Shown here one piece after another: positions 23,865 to 32,326 of a stretch of 64,000 bases of DNA (positions are counted from its first letter, which is position 1; each line of letters begins with the position of its first letter). Position numbers and translations under genes: made by a program. The notes under the pieces are model-generated. The model was not told where the DNA came from, did not search any database, and worked only from the letters and a program-made list of their open reading frames with translations. Source of the stretch: Nocardioides sp. dk884 (GTDB lineage Bacteria > Actinomycetota > Actinomycetes > Propionibacteriales > Nocardioidaceae); NCBI RefSeq assembly GCF_009557055.1, contig NZ_CP045649.1, positions 2,517,501 to 2,581,500 on the forward strand, read 5' to 3'.

Positions 23865-25369
23865 CAGGCGTCTCCGCTTCGGGTCAGGCTCGTCCCAACA
23901 GGGATGGTCGAGGCCGCGAAACCGACGTCCTGGGCCAGGTCGAGCCGCAGCGGCGCGAACCCGGCGCGTCGGATCGAGGCGTCCAGGCGGCGGCCGAACT
24001 CGGTGATCCGCAGCGTCTTGGGAACCGTGACCGTGCAGACCGCGTACGGCCGGACCAGCGCGTTGCCGTGGGCCAGTTTGGCGTCCAGGCCGCGGGCCTT
24101 GTGGGCCTCGTCGCGCTGCTTGGCGCGGGTCTTGCGGCCGAGCTTCTCGTTCATTCCCTCGGCCAGGTCTGCGGCCCACTCGGCGTTGCCGGACTGTCGG
24201 TCGGCCCTGGACTGGGGCACGATCGGGAAGGCGACGACGAACGAGCGTCGCTCATCGGACTCACTCGGGGTGAGGATCGGCGCCAGGGCGCCCATCGCCA
24301 CGCCGCGGGTCGGGAGCTTGATGGTGGCGCTGATCGAGTTCCACGCGTCGTGGCTGTAGTGCCGCACCGTCGCGTCGGCGCCCGAGGGCCCGGCCAGCGC
24401 CCACGGGACGTCGGCGTTCATGCTCGGGTCCTTCTCCCGCATGGCGAGGGCCTCGACGATGCCGGCGCGGTCGCCTGGGGCGAACCCGGTCCGGGACGCC
24501 AGGGCGAGTTCCGGCGAGGTGAGCCAGCGAACCGATGTCATCCCCATCGGGCCCCGCAGCTGGGCCTCGATCTCGGCCATGAGCAGGTAGAGCTCGCGGC
24601 AGCGGCCCTCGAAGCCACCTCCGGACTCCTTGGCGGATCGGACGATGCGTGTCTCCGGCACGACGATTGTCACGAACTGCTCGGTGCGAACCGACGCCTG
24701 GGTGAGGCCCACCGCGAGGTCGCTGTTGACGACCGCGGACAGCTGGGGGGCATGGGCGCGGCGGTGCTTGTTGACCCACAGATCACGCTCGGCGCCGTCC
24801 TCGGGGACGGTGCGAACCATGAACAGGATCTCGTCAATCTTCTCGGTGCGGCCGGCCACGTCGAGCAGCCCGGCCAGCGCCTCGCCGTAGCGGCCCCGCT
24901 CCTCGGTGTCCTTCATGCCGATGCCGGGGTGGACGAGCGAGGCAGTGACTGCCCAGCTCCTCGTGGCGTCATCGTGGATCACTCCGACCCGCTGCAACTG
25001 GGAGCCGTGCGGCGGGCCGTCGTGGATCTTGATGCCCTGCAGCACCCCGGGAAGGTCCGGGGTGTCAAGGTCCTCGGCGCGCCCCACGCTGGCCCTGGCA
25101 CGGAACGAGGTCCAGCCGAGCAGCCCGCCGCCGGCGTACATCGTCGAGGCGAACACCCAGCCGGTGGCCGAGCGGCCCCGGACCGGGATCACGGTGATGG
25201 CCAGCAGGAACAGCCAGACCAGGGCGAACAGGAACGCGGAGAACCACGCTGCGCGGCTGATCGCCCAGAACGCCGGCAGGCTAGCCAGCGCCAGGAAGAT
25301 CAACTGGCCTCCGGAGAGCCCGAAGAACCAGCCGATGCGGTCTCGCTGGTAGTCGGCATAGATGGTCAT
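23864..25369 (-). CDS. SCO6880-family type IV secretion protein (PrgI-like membrane part plus VirB4 N-terminal-like part)
   Basis: 501 residues. The N-terminus has two to three membrane helices (LSGGQLIFLALASLPAFWAI, SAFLFALVWLFLLAITVIPV), as in PrgI/VirB3 proteins. A large soluble part follows, with DEILFMVRTVPEDGAERDLW, VTIVVPETRI and CRELYLLMAEIEAQLR, the pattern of SCO6880-like proteins that correspond to the N-terminal half of VirB4. No Walker motif is present; ATP hydrolysis lies in the overlapping downstream gene. The tight coupling supports a stoichiometric complex at the inner face of the membrane. Confidence 0.88.
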   Translation of the reverse strand: MTIYADYQRDRIGWFFGLSGGQLIFLALASLPAFWAISRAAWFSAFLFALVWLFLLAITVIPVRGRSATGWVFASTMYAGGGLLGWTSFRARASVGRAEDLDTPDLPGVLQGIKIHDGPPHGSQLQRVGVIHDDATRSWAVTASLVHPGIGMKDTEERGRYGEALAGLLDVAGRTEKIDEILFMVRTVPEDGAERDLWVNKHRRAHAPQLSAVVNSDLAVGLTQASVRTEQFVTIVVPETRIVRSAKESGGGFEGRCRELYLLMAEIEAQLRGPMGMTSVRWLTSPELALASRTGFAPGDRAGIVEALAMREKDPSMNADVPWALAGPSGADATVRHYSHDAWNSISATIKLPTRGVAMGALAPILTPSESDERRSFVVAFPIVPQSRADRQSGNAEWAADLAEGMNEKLGRKTRAKQRDEAHKARGLDAKLAHGNALVRPYAVCTVTVPKTLRITEFGRRLDASIRRAGFAPLRLDLAQDVGFAASTIPVGTSLTRSGDA

Positions 25370-25433
25370 CGTCGGTTTCCTTTCGACTCACCAGATGTCG
25401 ATCGGGGGTGGGGCAGGTCCTGCGGCGTAACGG

Positions 25434-27425
25434 CTACACCGCCACCGGGGGGATCGCGCCGCCGGCTGCGCCGGCACCGCCGGCACCTCCAGCCGCTCCC
25501 CCGCCGCCAGCGGCCGGGGTCTTGGGAGCCGCTCCGGCGCCACCGCTGCCTGGCCCGCCGGAGCCGCCGCCGGGTCCGCCGCCGGTGGGCAACGTCGGCG
25601 GGATGGGCGGAGCAGGCGGGGCCGGCCGCGGCGAGTCGTCGTCACCGTCGCCCGGCGAGCCCGGTTGCGTGCCGCCGCTCTGGTCGCCCGACTGGCCTCC
25701 GGATTGGCGGCCACCCAGCCCGCTGAAATCGGGGCCGTAGGTGCTCTGCCCGACACCGGCCTGGTTGGTCTCGTCCGACATCAAGGACGTGGCCTTCGCA
25801 CCGGCGCCGCTGACCATCCCGAGCCCGACAGCGAACGCCTGTCCGACCGGACCGAAGCTGCCGAGAACGCCCTGAGTGGACTTGTTGAATCGGTCGCCGG
25901 TCGAGGCCTCGGCGCTCTGCTCACCCGACGAGCGTCCGTTGCCGTCGGTGGTCGACGCGGCCGACGATCCGCCGCCGGCACCGCCGCCGAGCAGACCCTG
26001 GAGGCCGCCCTGGGCGGCCATGCCCTGCCGGAACGACGCGCCGCTGGGGGTGCCGGGGTCGACGAAGGCGAGGAGCTTGAACAGCGCCAGCGGCGCGACG
26101 ACGCTGATCAGGATCGTCATCACCGCCGGCAGGGCCGTGCCGAACGCCTTGGCCGTGCCGTCGGCGAGGTGGGCAGCGACGCCATTGGCGAACTGCACAC
26201 CGATGCCCAGCACGATCACCATCAACGCCGGGGTGAACGCTGCGGCGTGGAACCAGCGCAGCGACTTCCAGAACCAGGATCGAGCGAAGTCGGAGACGAG
26301 CCCGGCCGCCGAGAGCGGGCCGGTGGCGGTGAGCACCAGCAGTGAGGCCGCGCGGGCGAGGTAGACCAGCACGTGTCCGATCGCGGCCAGCCACAAGAAG
26401 ATGCCGAGGAAGGCGAGCGCGGTAGCCACGCTGGCGTCGGTGATGTCGTCGATGCCGAGGCCGCCCAGGGGGTCCCAGTCGGGCCAGGTCTGCACCTTGA
26501 GCAGCGACTTCATCAGCGCCTTGGTGATGGCGCCGCACGCGGCGACGATCATCACGCAGTAGCCGAACCAGCAGGCGCACACCAGGACGAACTGGCCGGC
26601 GCCGATGAGCGCCCGGGCGAGGCCCTTGCCTTCGCGTTTGAAGGCCGCGGCGCCGAGCTGGATCATCGCGAGGATGACCACCAGGGCGAGCGCGAGCCAG
26701 AGGGTGAAGGCGTAGACGTCCTTGCCGGGTCCGTCGGCGCTCAGGTCGGGGGTCAAGAACAGCTCGGAGAACGTGAGCACGATGCGCAGCACGAACAGGC
26801 CGGAGTTCCAGACCGCGAGCATGGCCGCGGTCCAGGCGTCGGCCGCCGCCTTGGCGATGACGTCGCCGATGGCCTCGAACGGGTTGGGGATGTCACCGAG
26901 GCCGGGGATGGCGGCGCCGAAGAGGTCAGCGGGGCTGGCGAGACCGGGGATGCCGGGCGCGCCCGGAAGATCGCCGCGGAGCCCGTCGCAGACCGCGTCG
27001 AGCAGCCCGCACCCACTAACTCCCGCCGCCACTCCCCCGACTCCTCTAGCGCACCCAGTGAGGCTGGGGTCGTCGAGGCACTCCTGGACGCCCTCGATCT
27101 GGCCCGCGATCTCGTCCTTGACGGCCCCGGCCGCATCCTTGCCGCACTTCAGCGGGTCCTCCGCGCACTCCAGAGCGTCGCCGCCGAGGTCGCACAGCTC
27201 GTCGGGGCCAAGGCAGCCCATCGTGTGGGGGCGGGCCGGCAGCTGGCTGGTGGTCTCGACCGTGGAGACCTGCGCTTTGCTGGCTGCCGTGCTGGTCACC
27301 GGCTCGGCTGCGACGGCTGGCGGTTGGATGGTCGTGGCGGCTCCGGGAAGCGTGGTGAGGACCAGGACCGCCAGGGCGCCGATGCCCAGCCGGCTCACCC
27401 GGTGAAAGAGGTCGGCGGTGCTCAC
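25434..27425 (-). CDS. Polytopic VirB6/TrbL-like channel protein with Gly/Pro-rich tail
   Basis: 663 residues. A signal-like helix (about 12-32) and a Cys-containing exported region (CLGPDELCDLGGDALEC) are followed by six or seven membrane helices between about 215 and 470, for example VYAFTLWLALALVVILAMIQ, VATALAFLGIFLWLAAIGHV and AVMTILISVVAPLALFKLLA. The last 150 residues are disordered and rich in Gly, Ser, Pro and Ala. This is the layout of the TrbL/VirB6 group that forms the membrane channel. It lies between the VirB8-like gene, which overlaps its start, and the SCO6880 gene. The repetitive tail is likely to sit in the cytoplasm or wall; its role is unknown. Confidence 0.83.
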   Translation of the reverse strand: MSTADLFHRVSRLGIGALAVLVLTTLPGAATTIQPPAVAAEPVTSTAASKAQVSTVETTSQLPARPHTMGCLGPDELCDLGGDALECAEDPLKCGKDAAGAVKDEIAGQIEGVQECLDDPSLTGCARGVGGVAAGVSGCGLLDAVCDGLRGDLPGAPGIPGLASPADLFGAAIPGLGDIPNPFEAIGDVIAKAAADAWTAAMLAVWNSGLFVLRIVLTFSELFLTPDLSADGPGKDVYAFTLWLALALVVILAMIQLGAAAFKREGKGLARALIGAGQFVLVCACWFGYCVMIVAACGAITKALMKSLLKVQTWPDWDPLGGLGIDDITDASVATALAFLGIFLWLAAIGHVLVYLARAASLLVLTATGPLSAAGLVSDFARSWFWKSLRWFHAAAFTPALMVIVLGIGVQFANGVAAHLADGTAKAFGTALPAVMTILISVVAPLALFKLLAFVDPGTPSGASFRQGMAAQGGLQGLLGGGAGGGSSAASTTDGNGRSSGEQSAEASTGDRFNKSTQGVLGSFGPVGQAFAVGLGMVSGAGAKATSLMSDETNQAGVGQSTYGPDFSGLGGRQSGGQSGDQSGGTQPGSPGDGDDDSPRPAPPAPPIPPTLPTGGGPGGGSGGPGSGGAGAAPKTPAAGGGGAAGGAGGAGAAGGAIPPVAV

Positions 27426-28228
27426 TGGGGTGCTCCGCTGATCGGGATCCAGCCGGCCTGCTTGTACTCCCCGGTGCCCGGCGCGACCGCCTTGGGCTGT
27501 CCGGTGGAAACCAGGTGCTCCACGTCTGCGGTGCTGCCCTGGACCAGGCGCCAGTCACCTACGCCGTCGACCTCGAGCCACCGCATGAGTTGGGTGCCGG
27601 CGTAGAGGCCGTCGCTGACCTTGCCGTTGGTGGTCGTGAGGGTGACGTAGCTGAGCAGGTTCACCGCGTAGTAGCCGGTGTCGAGCTCCTCGAGGGTGTA
27701 GGCCAGCGGCGTCACGGCGTACGTCGCGGGAGGGGGGGCCTCCCCCTCCTTCGGAACGTCGGCCTGCTGGCGGCGCAGCGCGACAGCATCGCGGGCGCGC
27801 TGCTCGAAGACGGCTTTGTCCTCGGGTTTGGCGTACAGGCCGGCGATGGCGGCGGCTCGGTCGTAGTCGAACCCGACCTGTGCCCTGGCGACCTCGACCT
27901 GCAGCGCGACCGCGCCCAGGTCGGTCTGGGGGAACCGGGTCGGATAGCCGTCGACATGGTCAGCGCCGGTCGGGATCACGACGCCGTCTGCGGGTGCGAT
28001 CTCCGGAGCGAGCCGATCGACCACGTCGTTCCGCCCCTGCTGGCCGGTCTGCGATGAGTCCTCGGTGGTCTTGTCGGTGCCGCCGTTGTCATCAGTCCGG
28101 CCGCGCGCGCCGAGCCAAACGGCGGTCGCCACGAGAGCGGCGATCGCCACCAGGACTCCCACGCGCAGCAGGGTGGTGCGGGCGTCGCCCATCGAGTCGT
28201 CGATCCGGTTCCTCATCGCGTTGCGCAT
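27422..28228 (-). CDS. VirB8/TcpC-like bitopic conjugation protein
   Basis: 268 residues. One membrane helix near 20-42 (LLRVGVLVAIAALVATAVWL) follows a short cytoplasmic basic N-terminus. A charged linker leads to an exported domain with the alternating strand/helix pattern of the NTF2-like VirB8/TcpC fold (TYAVTPLAYTLEELDTGYYA, LLSYVTLTTTNGKVSDG, QLMRWLEVDGVGDWRLVQGS). Such proteins bridge the membrane channel and the wall. It overlaps the TrbL-like gene by 4 nt and follows a second protein of similar topology by 1 nt, so the channel may use two different VirB8-like subunits. Confidence 0.75.
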   Translation of the reverse strand: MRNAMRNRIDDSMGDARTTLLRVGVLVAIAALVATAVWLGARGRTDDNGGTDKTTEDSSQTGQQGRNDVVDRLAPEIAPADGVVIPTGADHVDGYPTRFPQTDLGAVALQVEVARAQVGFDYDRAAAIAGLYAKPEDKAVFEQRARDAVALRRQQADVPKEGEAPPPATYAVTPLAYTLEELDTGYYAVNLLSYVTLTTTNGKVSDGLYAGTQLMRWLEVDGVGDWRLVQGSTADVEHLVSTGQPKAVAPGTGEYKQAGWIPISGAPQ

Positions 28229-28229
28229 C

Positions 28230-29114
28230 TCAGTGCTCCCCTTCCGTGTCGCCGGAGTGGGCGGGTTCGGTGGTGTGGTCGGTGGACCAGGTGCACCAGC
28301 CGGCCGCCTGTGCCAGCGGGGTACCTGGCCAGGTCGCGGGTGCGGGGGCCGGCGGGGTGCCGGGGGCGACCATCCAGCGGCCCCCGACCCACTGCATGCG
28401 CTCGCAATGCGCGAAGGCGATCTGGCCTTCGGACTCGTAGGCGGCGCTGACCTTCATCAGCACGCAGACCGTTGCCCAGTCGGGGCCGTCAGTTCCCTTC
28501 ACCAGCGCGGCGGCCGGCTGCAGGGACACCGAGGCGCGGGGGTCCTTGACTTCGCCCATCCCGGTGCTGGAAAGGAACGCGCGGACGCTGGCGGCGATCC
28601 ACCAGTCCTCCGCACGGACCCCACCGGGCAGCGCCCAAGTGTCGTAGACCTCCTCGGCGGTGCTCATGCTCATCGACTGCAGCACCGCGAGATCGATCTG
28701 GGCCAGCTGGCCGATCGCACCCTCCGGGGTGTGCGGAAACCCCGTCATCACGAACGCGGGTCCGTTGACTCCGGTCCCGCTCGGGATCTTGATCTCCGGT
28801 GCCTCGGTGCTGGTAGTCCCAGTGCGTTGTGTGGGGAAAGCGGCGCTCTCGGGCACGGTCAGCATCGGCTCGGCCGCGATCTCATCGCGATGCGCGGCAC
28901 CGCGGGCCACCGTCGAGCGCTCGGTCTCGCCGGTGGCAACACCGGTGTTCGCGCGGGCCTCCTCACCGACACCGGCGATCGCCAGGTAGACCGCGTATCC
29001 AAGGCCGCCGAGCAGGAGCACCGCCACGGCGACGGCGGCGGCCAGAATGCCGAGCAGCCGGCGCCGGCTCCACTCGCTAGTACCTGGTGCCTTCGCCGTG
29101 GCTGCGCGCCGCAT
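28230..29114 (-). CDS. Second bitopic conjugation protein (VirB8-like topology)
   Basis: 294 residues, starting at ATG 29114, which overlaps the upstream stop (ATGA). A basic N-terminus (WSRRR) precedes a single membrane helix (LLGILAAAVAVAVLLLGGLG), and the rest is exported. The exported domain contains AEVYD-like helices and strands (DTWALPGGVRAEDWWIAASV, WATVCVLMKVSAAYESEGQI) and a Trp-rich end. Its order and topology resemble TcpC/VirB8 components of Gram-positive type IV systems. The enzyme-free fold suggests a structural role. Assignment rests on topology and operon position. Confidence 0.7.
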   Translation of the reverse strand: MRRAATAKAPGTSEWSRRRLLGILAAAVAVAVLLLGGLGYAVYLAIAGVGEEARANTGVATGETERSTVARGAAHRDEIAAEPMLTVPESAAFPTQRTGTTSTEAPEIKIPSGTGVNGPAFVMTGFPHTPEGAIGQLAQIDLAVLQSMSMSTAEEVYDTWALPGGVRAEDWWIAASVRAFLSSTGMGEVKDPRASVSLQPAAALVKGTDGPDWATVCVLMKVSAAYESEGQIAFAHCERMQWVGGRWMVAPGTPPAPAPATWPGTPLAQAAGWCTWSTDHTTEPAHSGDTEGEH

Positions 29115-29407
29115 CAGATGCAGCCCTTGCCGAGGATCCCGTTGAGCATCCCGGGAAGCACCAGGTAGGCGATCGCGCAGGCGAACACAACCACCACCGA
29201 GATCACCCCGACCTTGGACGCGTGCGGCAGGGAGAAGACTCGGCCGGCGATGATCGCGCCGATGGCGATGATGATGCCCAGACCGAACAGGACGATGACG
29301 CCCCACAACACGTAGCCGGTGATCTCGTTAGTGGGGCCGACAGCACCCGGAGGCGCCTGCGGGCAGACAGCCATCACGGTGGTTGCGGTTGCGGTCATGA
29401 CGTCCAT
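29114..29407 (-). CDS. Small two-helix membrane protein (VirB2/TcpD-like position)
   Basis: 97 residues, preceded by GGAAAGGAAG. Two membrane helices are clear: YVLWGVIVLFGLGIIIAIGA and VGVISVVVVFACAIAYLVLP, joined by a short basic loop. This is the layout of TrbC/VirB2 pilins and of small Gram-positive transfer proteins such as TcpD. It stands at the head of the membrane-channel genes and overlaps the next gene. There is no obvious signal peptide cleavage site. A pilin-like or channel-lining function is an inference. Confidence 0.65.
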   Translation of the reverse strand: MDVMTATATTVMAVCPQAPPGAVGPTNEITGYVLWGVIVLFGLGIIIAIGAIIAGRVFSLPHASKVGVISVVVVFACAIAYLVLPGMLNGILGKGCI

Positions 29408-29446
29408 GGGTGGACTTCCTTTCCGGGTCCTGCTGACCCCGGGCGG

Positions 29447-30307
29447 TCAGGCGCCTTCGCTGGTGTCGGAGGGCAGGCATGCAGGCTCGAGCAGCTGACG
29501 TGCTGCCGAGATCAGGGACGCCGGGACGGGTCGGGAGTCCAGGCCGTTGACCGCGAGCTCGCGGTCCTCGGGGATCGCCACGCACCGGTCCGTGTCCAGG
29601 ACGCGGCGGACGGTGAGGCCGCCTGCGTGCTCGAGGCCGCGGGGCCACTTCTTGCGGTGAGCCCCGCGGGCGGCCAGGGCGATCTTCTCGGGCTGCCAGT
29701 GACTGGCCAGAAGATCCATGGCCACGCCGGCGCGACGCATCCCGGGGGTGGTGGCGGTGGTGACCAGCACGATCTGGCCCGCGGTGCGGACAGCTTCGGC
29801 CAGCCAACAGTCCGTGGCCAGCAACTGGCCGGTCTCCCAGCCGATGTCGAGAATGGTCAGCTGGGTCTCGTTCGGTGCCTCGGTGGGCAGCGGGACGGCG
29901 TCGACGCCGGCGAGGACCTCGCTGACCCGCTCAAGCAGGACATGGTCACGCTTGCCCTGACGCCAGTTGTTCGGGCGCAGGCCGAGCTCGGCGGTGCTCG
30001 CCGCGGCGAGTCCGGAGGCAGTGACCGAGCAGCACTCGATGACTCGGACCGGGGCGGCTGCAGCGAGGCCGATGGCCAAGGCGACGGTGCTTGCGCCGAC
30101 CGAACCCGCGGCCCCGATCACGGCGACGGTGTGCTCGCCGTCGGCCGGTGACCAGTTGTCCTCCGCGGCGCTGCCGCGGCCGCGGTCGCGACCGCGGGGG
30201 CCCTTGCCAGCGCCGGGCCCGGCGCGGAACTCGCCGGCGTTCAGTGCGTGCCAGGCGCGCTTGAGCTCGTCGACTCCCACCGGGCGGCTCGGGGCCTGGG
30301 TGCTCAC
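29447..30307 (-). CDS. ParA/MinD-like ATPase-fold protein of the transfer operon
   Basis: 286 residues. After a disordered Gly/Arg-rich N-terminus comes an SIMIBI-type core: VAVIGAAGSVGASTVALAIG in place of the P-loop, VRVIECC, LTILDIGWETGQL and QIVLVTTATTPGMRRAG. The Walker A lysines are absent (GAAGSVGAST), so ATP hydrolysis may be lost or atypical. It overlaps the following 72-residue gene by 4 nt and precedes the membrane genes. ParA-like proteins in transfer or pilus operons often place the machine at a given cell site. That job is inferred. Confidence 0.7.
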   Translation of the reverse strand: MSTQAPSRPVGVDELKRAWHALNAGEFRAGPGAGKGPRGRDRGRGSAAEDNWSPADGEHTVAVIGAAGSVGASTVALAIGLAAAAPVRVIECCSVTASGLAAASTAELGLRPNNWRQGKRDHVLLERVSEVLAGVDAVPLPTEAPNETQLTILDIGWETGQLLATDCWLAEAVRTAGQIVLVTTATTPGMRRAGVAMDLLASHWQPEKIALAARGAHRKKWPRGLEHAGGLTVRRVLDTDRCVAIPEDRELAVNGLDSRPVPASLISAARQLLEPACLPSDTSEGA

Positions 30308-30522
30308 AGGGCCTCCCCGACGGCGCCGCGGCGGAACTCGAGCGCGGCGCGGACCTCGGCCGGGGTCAGGGTCGCCAACTGCGCCTTCGCGGCCTGGACT
30401 TCGTGCAACTGGACGACGCAGCCGGTCAGCTGCTCGATCGCCTCGATCTCGCAGGCCGCGATCGTGAACAGCTCGGCGATCTGCTCCGGCGTACGGGGCT
30501 CGCCTTCGTGGGAGTTTGTCAT
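30304..30522 (-). CDS. Small helical protein of the transfer operon (72 aa)
   Basis: It starts at ATG 30522 with an excellent ribosome site (GGAGGTG, 9 nt away) and overlaps the ParA-like gene. The protein is almost wholly helical (EQIAELFTIAACEIEAIEQL, VQLHEVQAAKAQLATLTPAE). No domain is recognised. It could be a partner of the ParA-like protein, because the two are translationally coupled. The frame is open further upstream to an ATG at the regulator gene stop, but the ribosome site decides for 30522. Confidence 0.65.
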   Translation of the reverse strand: MTNSHEGEPRTPEQIAELFTIAACEIEAIEQLTGCVVQLHEVQAAKAQLATLTPAEVRAALEFRRGAVGEAL

Positions 30523-30583
30523 GGGCTTCAGCACCTCCAGTCGCCTATGCGTCGCCGGGTGGCGCGAGCGATCGCTTCCGGGC

Positions 30584-31546
30584 CTATACGTCATCGCCGA
30601 ACCTCCTCGGGGCGGCCGCGGCGAGGGCGCGCATGGCGCTAGATCCGTGGCGACGGACGGTTGCCTCAGAGACCCCGATACGGGGCGCGACGCGACCGGA
30701 CACCTCGTTGCTGAGCAGGCCGCCGTACCCGCGCGCCAGCCTGCGCGTCTCGACTCGGTAGGCCTCCTCAACCAGGCAGAGCAGCAGGTACCGGTCCGTG
30801 GGGCTGATGACCTTGCGGTCGCAGGCCCACGCGAGCAACTCCAGAAGTTCCTCGGTCGCCGACTGTTCCTCCTGTTCGGGTCCAGCGTCAGTAAGGATCT
30901 CCGGGTGGTGACACAGAGCCCCCGCGATCCCACCAACCGACGATCGCCTCGAGTACCCGGCACCGCCGTGGGCGCTCGTAACGTCCCCCGAAGCGAAGGA
31001 CTCCACGAGGGTGGTGTTGGCCCAGGTGCGGTCGGCGCGGGAAACGTAGAAGAAGTCGCCGACCTCCCGAAGGACACCGACGCGGGTGTTGATCAAGACG
31101 TTGGCCGCGACTTTGCGGAGCCGACGCCACTTAAAGGTACGGACCTCGATCCAGAGCTGGGAGGCCACGAGCTCGTCGATCCGCTCGACTGCTGACCAGG
31201 TTCCGGCCATCACGGGTTGGCTGTCGCGCAAGACCTCGCGCAGCGGGAGGGTGCTCAGCCAGCCAGCCAGACGGGAAGCGCCCGGCAGCAGGCACTTGGC
31301 AAGAGCAGCCGCAGCCACGATGTCGTCCCCACCATCAGGGGCCGCCAACATGGCCAGCGCCAAGAGGACCTCGTCGGAGGCTGCGTAGTCCACCGCCGGC
31401 AGCCACGCGCGGAGGTCGTCAAAGTTGTCGACCACCCCAAGTCCCGGATGGGCCGCCACCCAAGCCGGCCACTTCTGGCGGGCCCGGTCGAGCAGTTCGC
31501 TGTTGTCATCGAGGCCGAGCTGGTCGCCCACACTCATCGCGCTCAC
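30584..31546 (-). CDS. Putative helix-turn-helix regulator at the head of the transfer operon
   Basis: 320 residues. The N-terminal two thirds are helical without a known domain (LPAVDYAASDEVLLALAMLA, WRRLRKVAANVLINTRVGVL). The C-terminal 70 residues read as a sigma-region-4-like helix-turn-helix: DRYLLLCLVEEAYRVETRRL, VSGRVAPRIGVSEATVRRHG, then SSAMRALAAA. This suggests a transcription regulator or sigma-like factor for the transfer genes. It is the first gene of the minus-strand operon running to 16967, and the 0.7-kb leader upstream carries a hairpin. The function is inferred from the C-terminus only. Confidence 0.65.
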   Translation of the reverse strand: MSAMSVGDQLGLDDNSELLDRARQKWPAWVAAHPGLGVVDNFDDLRAWLPAVDYAASDEVLLALAMLAAPDGGDDIVAAAALAKCLLPGASRLAGWLSTLPLREVLRDSQPVMAGTWSAVERIDELVASQLWIEVRTFKWRRLRKVAANVLINTRVGVLREVGDFFYVSRADRTWANTTLVESFASGDVTSAHGGAGYSRRSSVGGIAGALCHHPEILTDAGPEQEEQSATEELLELLAWACDRKVISPTDRYLLLCLVEEAYRVETRRLARGYGGLLSNEVSGRVAPRIGVSEATVRRHGSSAMRALAAAAPRRFGDDV

Positions 31547-32257
31547 TCCTTTCGTCCGTGACTAAGCACGGCAGAAAGGTCGCGAACGGACGTCCCCTCA
31601 TCCGTCCTCCCAAGCCCCTGATTCGAGGGGGGGACGCCTGCACGACGGAGATACGACGTCGCGTTTACCCAGGTCAGGGCAGGGGGACGCCCTCGTCCCC
31701 CCCGAAAAATGGAGAAGTTCCCGGTCGACCGATGAACAGCCTTCTTCTTACCGATATGCAGGCGACAGCTCCCACGCGTCCAACTGACCGCTGAGAGAGC
31801 AATGACGCCCGGCGATGTGAGTGAATCCGACAGGGGCTTCGCGGCGGGGACCGGCGGGTCGCTCCAGCGGACCTCGGAGATCGTCACCGCCTCGGCGACG
31901 TGTACTCCGCCGCCGAGATTGGCCAGCCGAGTGCCTCGGCCAGAGCTTTGCCCATCGACCCGACGCTCGCTGTATCGGTGCTCCTGCTCTTAGTCGGGTG
32001 GTACATCAACGAGGCCAACCGCACCGAGCAGATCTGGCGGAGGAGAACCGAGCGAGCCTCGTGCTTGAGGCGGCGCGCCTCCTGAGTTTGGGGAATAGCG
32101 GCCTACTCCGCGAGCAGACAGACGGCGCCGACGGTGAGCCCGTCGCCGACCAATCTTCGTATATCCTCCGACGCACGGGGACCCGCTTCGCCAGAGGTGG
32201 CCCCGTGCCGGCCGGATGCTCGCGCCGGCGGGCGTGAACCCGAGACCCTTAGAACGA
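31547..32257. other. Leader region of the transfer operon, with degenerate coding remnants
   Basis: No intact gene is evident in these 710 bp. A perfect 8-bp hairpin, GGGGGACG-CCCT-CGTCCCCC, lies at 31682-31701, and CCCCT-GATTCG-AGGGG near 31617 is a second. Both are upstream of the regulator gene and could be operators or leader attenuators. On the plus strand, PTLAVSVLLLLVGWYINEAN (near 31957-32016) looks like a membrane helix, and DLAEENRASLVLEAARLLSL continues in another frame, so a small membrane-protein gene has probably decayed here. Confidence 0.4.
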
Positions 32258-32297
32258 GAACAGGTCCCCGCCCTGCTACGAGGACGGGGACCTGTTC
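32258..32297. terminator. Strong hairpin terminator downstream of the Tad operon
   Basis: A perfect 13-bp inverted repeat, GAACAGGTCCCCG / CGGGGACCTGTTC, with a 14-nt loop lies 30 bp beyond the stop of the last Tad-cluster gene (minus strand). Its position shows that it ends the long pilus operon. It would also isolate the transfer operon leader from read-through. Confidence 0.75.
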
Positions 32298-32326
32298 CCT
32301 GTGGTCGTTGACTGACTACCCGCCCA

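Noticed and set aside
25440..25700. Dense GC-rich repeats that look like a short repeat array
   Set aside because: They are low-complexity Gly/Pro/Ala codons of the TrbL-like protein tail, not evenly spaced repeats with spacers. No CRISPR array was found in the window.
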